64,000 nt of DNA, taken from the NCBI GenBank assembly GCA_030447505.1, contig JAUJOT010000003.1, forward strand, positions 248,001 through 312,000, given 5' to 3'. The notes beneath the pieces are model-generated. The model did not search any database. It saw only the letters and a program-made list of their open reading frames with translations, and was not told the origin of the DNA. This DNA is from Solirubrobacteraceae bacterium. GTDB lineage: Bacteria; Actinomycetota; Thermoleophilia; Solirubrobacterales; Solirubrobacteraceae. Shown here piece by piece: positions 58,655 through 64,000 of this stretch. Within the stretch, counting starts at the first letter, position 1. Every line of letters begins with the position of its first letter. The translations under genes were made by a program, and so were the position numbers.

Positions 58655-59419
58655 ATGAGCGTCCTGCGCAACCTCGAGGCCAAGCTGACCGACCTCGTCG
58701 AGGGCACCTTCGGGCGCGTCTTCAGATCGGAGGTTCGGCCGGTCGAGCTCGCCCGCAAGCTCGTCCGCGAGATGGACGAGCACAAGACGGTGTCGGTCTC
58801 GCGTACGTACGTGCCCAACGAGTACATCGTCTATCTGTCGGCGGACGACCGCTCGCGGCTGGGGGGCGTCGAGGCGTCGCTGATCGAGGAGCTGGGCGCG
58901 TACCTGCTCGAGCATGCGCGCAGCGAGCGGCTCGCGCTGCCGTCGCGTCCGCAGATCGAGTTCCGCACCGACGAGCGGCTGGCGCTCGGCGAGTTCGGCA
59001 TCCAGGCGCGCCTCGTGCGCCAGTCCGAGGACCCGGCTGTCGCCGAGCCCGAGCAGGCCGACCACGGCAACACGATGATCTACTCGACGGCAGGCCGGCT
59101 GCGCGCCCCGGTCGAGGAGCTGCAGGGCGTGCGGCCGACGCGGGCGCTGCTGCTCGCCGAGGGGCGCCGCAACGTGATCCCGCCCGGCGGCGCGGTCGTC
59201 GGGCGCAGCCGCGAGTGCGACATCGTGCTGGCCGATGCGAACGTGTCGCGCCGCCACGCGCAGGTGCTGCCCGCGGCGGCGGGAACGTGGACGATCGCCG
59301 ACCTCGGCTCGACCAACGGCGTGCTCGTCAACGGGCGCAGGATCCAGGGTGCGGCCCAGCTGCAGCCCGGCGACCGGATCGCGCTCGGTACCGCGGAGAT
59401 CGCGTTCGAGCTGGACTAG
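58655..59419 (+). CDS. fhaA: FhaA-like protein (DUF3662 plus FHA domain)
   Basis: 254-residue protein. The amino-terminal DUF3662 domain (MSVLRNLEAKLTDLVEGTFG to about residue 115) is typical of FhaA. A short variable linker follows, then a carboxy-terminal FHA domain with VVGRSRECDIVL, NVSRRHAQVL and LGSTNGVLVNGRRI, the phosphothreonine-binding residues. In mycobacteria FhaA binds phosphorylated MviN and PstP-kinase targets to regulate peptidoglycan precursor export. Here it is the first gene of the cluster after the kinase. The linker is much shorter than in M. tuberculosis FhaA. Confidence 0.93.
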   Translation: MSVLRNLEAKLTDLVEGTFGRVFRSEVRPVELARKLVREMDEHKTVSVSRTYVPNEYIVYLSADDRSRLGGVEASLIEELGAYLLEHARSERLALPSRPQIEFRTDERLALGEFGIQARLVRQSEDPAVAEPEQADHGNTMIYSTAGRLRAPVEELQGVRPTRALLLAEGRRNVIPPGGAVVGRSRECDIVLADANVSRRHAQVLPAAAGTWTIADLGSTNGVLVNGRRIQGAAQLQPGDRIALGTAEIAFELD

Positions 59420-59457
59420 TCCGATGCGCGGCGACACTCGCTGCGCATCCGACCATC

Positions 59458-59463
59458 TAGGCT
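59458..59463 (+). promoter_or_regulatory. Putative -10 element for fhaB
   Basis: TAGGCT ends eight bases before the fhaB ATG, in the 52-base gap after fhaA; the predicted transcript would be nearly leaderless. Confidence 0.35.
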
Positions 59464-59471
59464 CAAGTCGA

Positions 59472-59957
59472 ATGCTCGAACCGGTTTCCGTCGGCCTGAA
59501 GTTCGCCTTCCTGGCCGTCCTCTACCTCTTCTTGCTGTGGATCTCGCGCAGCGCGTTCAACGACCTGCGGCGCGGCGCGTTCGGCGGCCCGCGCGCGCCC
59601 GTCGCGGCCGACGCGACCGGGATGCATCCGGCATCGAGCCTCGACGTGCTCGACGGCGACGGCAGCTTCAGCCCGCGGCTCGTCGTCGAGTCGGTGCCGG
59701 GACTGTCGCGCGGGATGGCCTACGACGTCGCGGAGGGGGCGACACTCGGGCGCGGCGACGTCGAGATCCAGCTCGAGGACCCGTTCGCCTCCTCTCGCCA
59801 CGCGCGCCTGACGCGCCAGGGCGCGATCCTCGTCATCGAGGACCTCGGCTCGACGAACGGGACGTACCTCAACGACGAGCTGCTGCGCGGGCCGCGCCCG
59901 CTGCACGCCGGCGACCGCGTCCGGATCGGCGATTCGACGTTCACCTTCGACGGTTGA
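59472..59957 (+). CDS. fhaB: FhaB-like membrane-anchored FHA protein
   Basis: 161-residue protein with an amino-terminal membrane helix (GLKFAFLAVLYLFLLWISRS), a short linker, and an FHA domain: ATLGRGDVEIQLEDPFASSR, SSRHARL, and DLGSTNGTYLNDELLRG. This is the usual form of mycobacterial FhaB/FipA, which links FtsZ and FtsQ under phosphorylation control. Encoded between fhaA and the PP2C gene. A run of three GAGCT repeats lies in the 19-base gap that follows. Confidence 0.93.
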   Translation: MLEPVSVGLKFAFLAVLYLFLLWISRSAFNDLRRGAFGGPRAPVAADATGMHPASSLDVLDGDGSFSPRLVVESVPGLSRGMAYDVAEGATLGRGDVEIQLEDPFASSRHARLTRQGAILVIEDLGSTNGTYLNDELLRGPRPLHAGDRVRIGDSTFTFDG

Positions 59958-59976
59958 CGTGAGCTGAGCTGAGCTG

Positions 59977-61212
59977 ATGCTGCGCGTCGCGACCGACCAC
60001 TTCTCGCATTCCGACACCGGCCGCGCGCGCCGCGCCAACGAGGACTCCTACTACGCGCGCTCGCCGATCTTCGTGGTCGCCGACGGGATGGGCGGCGCCC
60101 AGGCGGGCGAGGTCGCGTCGCGGATCGCGATCGAGGCCTTCGAGCGCGGTCTCGGCGACGACGGCGCCAGCAGCGGAGAGCAGCTGCTCGAGGCGCGCGT
60201 GCGCGAGGCCAACGCGCGCATCCACGCGATGTCGCAGGCCGCGCACGAGCGCGCCGGGATGGGCACGACGCTCACGGCCGCCCACGTCGGCGAGCACGAC
60301 GTCGCGATCGCGCATGTCGGCGACTCGCGCGCCTACCGGCTGCGCGGCGGCGAGTTCGTGCGCCTGACGGAGGACCACTCGCTCGTCGAGGAGATGCGCC
60401 GCCGCGGGCAGCTCACCGCGCAGGAGGCCGACGAGCATCCGCAGCGCTCGATCATCACGCGCGCGCTCGGACCCGAGCCCGACGTGCTCGTCGACACGTC
60501 GTCCTGGCGCGGCGCGGCGGGCGACGTCTACCTGCTCTGCAGCGACGGGCTGACGTCGATGGTGCCCGAGCCGCGCGTCGCCGAGATCCTGCGCTCTGCG
60601 GACTCGCTGCGCGCCGCCGGCCGCGGGCTGATCGACGCCGCCAATGCGGCCGGGGGGCGCGACAACATCACGGTGATCCTGTTTCGCCTCGAGGAGATCG
60701 GCGGCGCGTCCGACGCGGCGCTCGAGCAGCCGACGTCGGTCGGCGGCGCCGGCGGGCTGACGACGTCCGGCGTGCAGGCGGCGATCGCCGCGGCACCGCC
60801 CGCGCCCGCGCCGGCCGCTGCCGGCAGCAGCGCGCCGAGCGCGACGACACGCCGGCTGCGCCCGAGCGCGCCCGTCGAGGCGCCGCCGCCCTCCAGTCGT
60901 GGGCGCCGCCTCGCGAAGGTCTTCGCGATCCTCGCGCTGATCGCGCTGCCACTCGGCTTCGGCGCCTACAGCGCCAACCAGGCCGTCTTCTTCATCGGGA
61001 CCGACGAGGACGGCTTCGTGACGCTGTATCGCGGCCTGCCGTACTCACTGCCGGGAGGGATCGACCTCTACAAGGTCAACTACGTCTCCGGCGTCCCGCT
61101 CCAGACGCTGCCCGCGAGCCGCCGCAAGCAGCTCGTCGACCACACGCTGCGCTCGCACGACGACGCGTCCGATCTCGTCCGCGAACTCGAGCGCGGCCGC
61201 ATAGCCTCGTGA
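59977..61212 (+). CDS. pstP: PP2C-type Ser/Thr protein phosphatase (PstP-like)
   Basis: 411-residue metal-dependent phosphatase. Amino-terminal catalytic domain of about 240 residues with RRANEDSYYA, VVADGMGGAQAGEVAS, GTTLTAAHV, IAHVGDSRAYRLRGGEF, LCSDGLTSM and GGRDNITVILF, supplying the metal-binding aspartates. An Ala/Pro linker leads to one membrane helix (VFAILALIALPLGFGAYSAN) and an extracytoplasmic tail of about 80 residues. It should reverse the kinase encoded upstream. The small extracytoplasmic part (YRGLPYSLPGGIDLYKVNYV) is the shape seen in PstP of Actinobacteria. Confidence 0.95.
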   Translation: MLRVATDHFSHSDTGRARRANEDSYYARSPIFVVADGMGGAQAGEVASRIAIEAFERGLGDDGASSGEQLLEARVREANARIHAMSQAAHERAGMGTTLTAAHVGEHDVAIAHVGDSRAYRLRGGEFVRLTEDHSLVEEMRRRGQLTAQEADEHPQRSIITRALGPEPDVLVDTSSWRGAAGDVYLLCSDGLTSMVPEPRVAEILRSADSLRAAGRGLIDAANAAGGRDNITVILFRLEEIGGASDAALEQPTSVGGAGGLTTSGVQAAIAAAPPAPAPAAAGSSAPSATTRRLRPSAPVEAPPPSSRGRRLAKVFAILALIALPLGFGAYSANQAVFFIGTDEDGFVTLYRGLPYSLPGGIDLYKVNYVSGVPLQTLPASRRKQLVDHTLRSHDDASDLVRELERGRIAS

Positions 61213-61276
61213 TCGCGAGGGCACGCGACATGATGCGGTGCGCCACAAGCCGTGCGACCCGCGAGGCTGCGCCGTC

Positions 61277-62578
61277 ATGACCGCGCGCAACCGCGAGCTC
61301 TTCGCGCTGATCCCGGCGACGCTGCTGGTGACCGCCGGCTTCGCCGCCGTCTTCATCCAGCGCGACAACCTCCTGTCGGACGTGTCGCTGACATACGGCG
61401 CGATCTTCCTGGCGCTGTGCCTGGCCGCGCACCTCGTCCTGCGCATGACGCTGCCCGACGCCGATCCGTACCTCTTCCCGCTCGTCGCGGTGCTCGCGTC
61501 CTTCGGCCTCGTGATGCTCTACCGCCTCGATGAGCAGCTCGCGCGCGAGCAGGCGCAGTGGTTCGTCGTCGGGCTGCTCTTCTTCACCGCGGCGATCGTC
61601 GCGCTGCGCCGCGACCACCGCGTGCTCGAGCGCTACCGCTACGTGATCGCGCTGGGCGGCATCCTGCTGCTGCTGCTGCCGCGGCTGGGCAGCCCGGTCA
61701 ACGGGGCCTATCTGTCCTTCGATCTCGGCCCGATCTCGTTTCAGCCGGCCGAGCTCGCGAAGCTCGCGATCGTCATCTTCCTGGCGTCGTACCTGCGCGA
61801 CACGCGCCACGTGCTCGTCATCGGCGCGCGCCGCTTCGCCGGGATCACGTTTCCCCCGCTGAAGCACCTCGGGCCGCTGCTGGCCGTCTGGGGCACCGCG
61901 ATGGCGCTGCTGTTCGTCATCCAGGACCTCGGCTCGTCGCTGATGTTCTTCGGCGGCTTCCTCGCGCTCGTCTACGTCGCGACGAACCGGATCTCCTTCG
62001 TCCTCATCGGCCTGGGCCTGTTCGCGCTCGGCGCCCGCGCGCTTTATGCGATCCGGCCCACGATCGAGAGCCGCGTCGACGCCTGGCTGCATCCGTTCGA
62101 CCCCGAGCTCTACGAACGCGAGATCGGCGGCAGCTACCAGATCGCGCAGTCGATCTTCTCGCAGGCCGACGGCGGCTTCTTCGGCCAGGGCTTCGGGCAG
62201 GCGATCGTCCAGCTCGGCGACAACCCGCCGATCCTGCCCGCCGCGCACACGGACTTCATCTACGCCGTCATCACCGACGAGCTCGGGCTGATGGGGGCGG
62301 TCGCGGTGCTGCTCGTCTACCTGTTGATCGTGGAGCGTGGATTCAAGACCGCGATGCTCGCAACCGATTCGTTCTCGAAGCTGCTGGCGACGGGGCTGAC
62401 GGCGGTGCTCGCACTGCAGGTCTTCGTGATCGTCGGCGGCGTGACGAAGCTCATCCCACTGACCGGCGTGACCTTGCCCTTCATCTCCTACGGCGGCTCG
62501 TCGATCGTCGCGAACTTCGTCCTGCTCGCGCTGCTGCTGCTCGTCTCCGACCGCGCGCGCCGGGAGGCCGCAGCGTGA
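61277..62578 (+). CDS. SEDS peptidoglycan polymerase (RodA/FtsW family)
   Basis: 433-residue polytopic protein with about ten helices and SEDS signatures: GSPVNGAYLSFDLGPISFQP followed by AELAKLAIVIFLASYL, IQDLGSSLMFFGGFLALVYV, AHTDFIYAVITDELGLMGAV with the catalytic aspartate loop, and LTGVTLPFISYGGSSIVANF. SEDS proteins polymerise lipid II. Its overlap (GTGA) with a class B PBP gene in the kinase-FHA-PP2C cluster corresponds to mycobacterial rodA-pbpA. Start ATG at 61277 was preferred over 61238, which adds residues without membrane or family character. RodA is more likely than FtsW from context alone. Confidence 0.93.
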   Translation: MTARNRELFALIPATLLVTAGFAAVFIQRDNLLSDVSLTYGAIFLALCLAAHLVLRMTLPDADPYLFPLVAVLASFGLVMLYRLDEQLAREQAQWFVVGLLFFTAAIVALRRDHRVLERYRYVIALGGILLLLLPRLGSPVNGAYLSFDLGPISFQPAELAKLAIVIFLASYLRDTRHVLVIGARRFAGITFPPLKHLGPLLAVWGTAMALLFVIQDLGSSLMFFGGFLALVYVATNRISFVLIGLGLFALGARALYAIRPTIESRVDAWLHPFDPELYEREIGGSYQIAQSIFSQADGGFFGQGFGQAIVQLGDNPPILPAAHTDFIYAVITDELGLMGAVAVLLVYLLIVERGFKTAMLATDSFSKLLATGLTAVLALQVFVIVGGVTKLIPLTGVTLPFISYGGSSIVANFVLLALLLLVSDRARREAAA

Positions 62579-64000
62579 ACGCGCCGATCCTCAAGCTCTT
62601 CGGGCTCGTCCTCGTGCTGTTCGCGGCGCTCGCCGGGATGACGAGCTACAACAGCGTCATCAAGGCCGAGGAGTACCGCGCCAACGCGCTCAACAAGCGC
62701 CCGCTGATCGAGCAGGCGCAGGTCAAGCGCGGCGTGATCCGCGCGCGCGACGGGTCCCTGCTGGCGCGTTCGGTCAAGGGCGAGGACGGCCTCTACGTGC
62801 GCCGCTATCCGGAGGCGGCGGAGCGCTTCTCGCACGCGATCGGCTACGACTTCGGCCTCACGATCGGGCGCGCCGGGCTCGAGCGCTCGCGCAACGACGC
62901 GCTGGCGGGCGAGACCGACGAGATCTCGTCGATCGTGGCCGACCTCAGCGGGCGGCGCAGGATCGGCGACAACGTCATCACGAACCTCGACCCGCGCGCG
63001 CAGCAGATCGCGCTGAAGGCCCTGGCGGGTCGGCGCGGCGCGATCGTCGCGATCGAGCCGGCGACGGGCAAGGTACGCGTCATGGCGAGCACTCCCGGCT
63101 ACGACCCCAGCGCGCTGCGCGACCCGCAGGTCTTCAAGCGCCTGAACCGCACGACGAACTCCCCGCTGTTCAACCGTGCGACGCAGGCGGGCTATGCGCC
63201 CGGGTCGACGATGAAGGTCGTGACCGCCGCCGCCGCGCTCGACAGCGGCCTGTTCACACCGCAGTCGACGGTGCTCGGCAGGTCACCGATCGTCGTGTCG
63301 GGGGTACCGCTGAAGAACTTCTCCAACAAGCAGTTCGGCGCGATCCCACTCACGACGGCGCTGACCAACTCCGTCAACACGGTCTGGGCGCAGGTCGCCC
63401 AGAAGCTGGGCCGCGAGCGGATGCAGGAGTACATGCAGCGCTTCGGCTTCGGCTCGGACCCGGCGCTCGACTACCCCGACGGGCAGATGTTGCCAAGCGG
63501 CGTGTACGACCTGAAGAAGGAGCAGCTGATCCCGCTCGACTCGCGCCGGGTCGACATCGGCCGCGTCGGCATCGGCCAGGAGCGCCTGCGCGTGACGCCG
63601 CTGCAGATGGCGGTCGTCGCGGCGACGGTCGCCAACGGCGGCGTGCGGATGAAGCCGCGGATCACGAGCCGCATCGTCGACCAGGACGGGCGGACCGTGA
63701 GGCGGATCGAGCCCGAGCGCGCCGAGCGCGTGATGTCGGCCCGGTCCGCTGCGCAGCTCACGCAGATGATGAGCGACGTCGTGCGCGAGGGAACCGGCAC
63801 CGCGGCGGCGCTGGAGGGCATCGAGGTCGCCGGCAAGACGGGCACCGCAGAGCTGAACATCGAGCGCCGGATCAACCAGCCGTGGTTCATCGGCTTCGCG
63901 CCGCGCGCGAAGCCGAAGATCGCGATCGCGGTGACGCTCGAGAACATCGTCGGCGCCCAGGGCGGCGTCGTGGCGGCGCCGATCGCCAGGCAGGTCATGC
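62575..64000 (+). CDS. pbpA: Class B penicillin-binding protein (PbpA-like), 3' end outside window
   Basis: First 475 residues of a class B PBP, the transpeptidase partner of the SEDS polymerase. A short cytoplasmic start and one membrane helix (LKLFGLVLVLFAALAGMTSY) precede the dimerisation domain (GVIRARDGSLLARS). The transpeptidase domain has the active-site serine in APGSTMKVV (Ser211, Lys214), SxN as NSVNTVWAQ, and KTGT in IEVAGKTGTAEL. GTG start overlaps the SEDS TGA. The frame is open at the window end; the missing part should be short. Confidence 0.95.
   Translation, partial: MNAPILKLFGLVLVLFAALAGMTSYNSVIKAEEYRANALNKRPLIEQAQVKRGVIRARDGSLLARSVKGEDGLYVRRYPEAAERFSHAIGYDFGLTIGRAGLERSRNDALAGETDEISSIVADLSGRRRIGDNVITNLDPRAQQIALKALAGRRGAIVAIEPATGKVRVMASTPGYDPSALRDPQVFKRLNRTTNSPLFNRATQAGYAPGSTMKVVTAAAALDSGLFTPQSTVLGRSPIVVSGVPLKNFSNKQFGAIPLTTALTNSVNTVWAQVAQKLGRERMQEYMQRFGFGSDPALDYPDGQMLPSGVYDLKKEQLIPLDSRRVDIGRVGIGQERLRVTPLQMAVVAATVANGGVRMKPRITSRIVDQDGRTVRRIEPERAERVMSARSAAQLTQMMSDVVREGTGTAAALEGIEVAGKTGTAELNIERRINQPWFIGFAPRAKPKIAIAVTLENIVGAQGGVVAAPIARQVM

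Noticed and set aside
56543-59437. 964-codon minus-strand frame across the kinase and fhaA
   Set aside because: Arg/Ala-rich low-complexity shadow opposite strongly supported genes.
59958-59976. Three tandem GAGCT units before pstP
   Set aside because: Too short to be meaningful; may only supply weak ribosome-site-like purines.

Overview
The window is a very GC-rich, gene-dense chromosomal segment around the replication-initiation region of an actinobacterium. The deepest-branching class Thermoleophilia (Solirubrobacterales, Conexibacter/Patulibacter/Solirubrobacter-like) fits best. This is inferred from the kinase-FHA-PP2C-SEDS-PBP cluster typical of Actinobacteria, combined with a Bacillus-like three-gene menaquinol:cytochrome c reductase and the overall gene families. 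No rRNA is present, so this placement is an inference.

Layout. Bases 1-2361: GH65 phosphorylase plus beta-phosphoglucomutase. 2547-4577: ribosomal S18 and L9, a tiny membrane protein and an AlkZ-like DNA glycosylase. 4698-7268: dnaB split by an endonuclease-bearing intein. 7269-9500: a lower-GC patch with a GT2 glycosyltransferase and small membrane proteins. 9500-12236: DUF4383, a helicase-loader ATPase and purA. 12139-15399 (minus): membrane protein, hexapeptide acyltransferase, wecB and a class IV aminotransferase. 15426-19791: a lipoprotein glycosidase, tRNA-Lys, TPR protein, tatC-tatA and a zinc-ribbon protein. 19798-23726 (minus): polyprenyl diphosphate synthase, ubiE/menG and qcrCBA, a menaquinone/bc-complex block. 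23835-27805 (minus): hemL, a fused siroheme decarboxylase ahbAB and hemB. 28659-34203 (minus): polyprenol-dependent glycosyltransferases, GtrA, a phosphodiesterase-like protein and DUF4126. 34228-37906: aminotransferase, ddl, a DUF151 nuclease and a TetR regulator.

From 38406 to 43672 all genes point left (tRNA-Ile, parB, parA, rsmG, a small LAGLIDADG-like gene, jag, yidC, yidD, rnpA, rpmH). From 43924 to 53259 they point right (dnaA, dnaN, recF, DUF721, gyrB, gyrA). The two replichores therefore diverge at about 43.7-43.9 kb. Beyond gyrA lie a short structured RNA/mini-ORF element, an HNH protein, pheA, DUF4446 and a CARDB-type protein. The last block is a Ser/Thr kinase, fhaA, fhaB, pstP, a SEDS gene and a class B PBP (cut by the window end), the cell-wall growth module.

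The most notable signals: (i) at least six genes whose conserved amino-terminus can only be read from a CTG codon, four of them in a CTGA overlap with the upstream TGA; (ii) a short element after gyrA with a near-perfect 16-base complement of the 16S tail followed by a 15-codon ORF; (iii) a 13-bp perfect palindrome abutting a TATATT box upstream of dnaA; (iv) a solitary LAGLIDADG-type gene in the parAB-rnpA array, preceded by a parS-half-site hairpin; (v) the DnaB intein; (vi) a fused AhbAB within a haem operon; (vii) a polytopic kinase without PASTA repeats.
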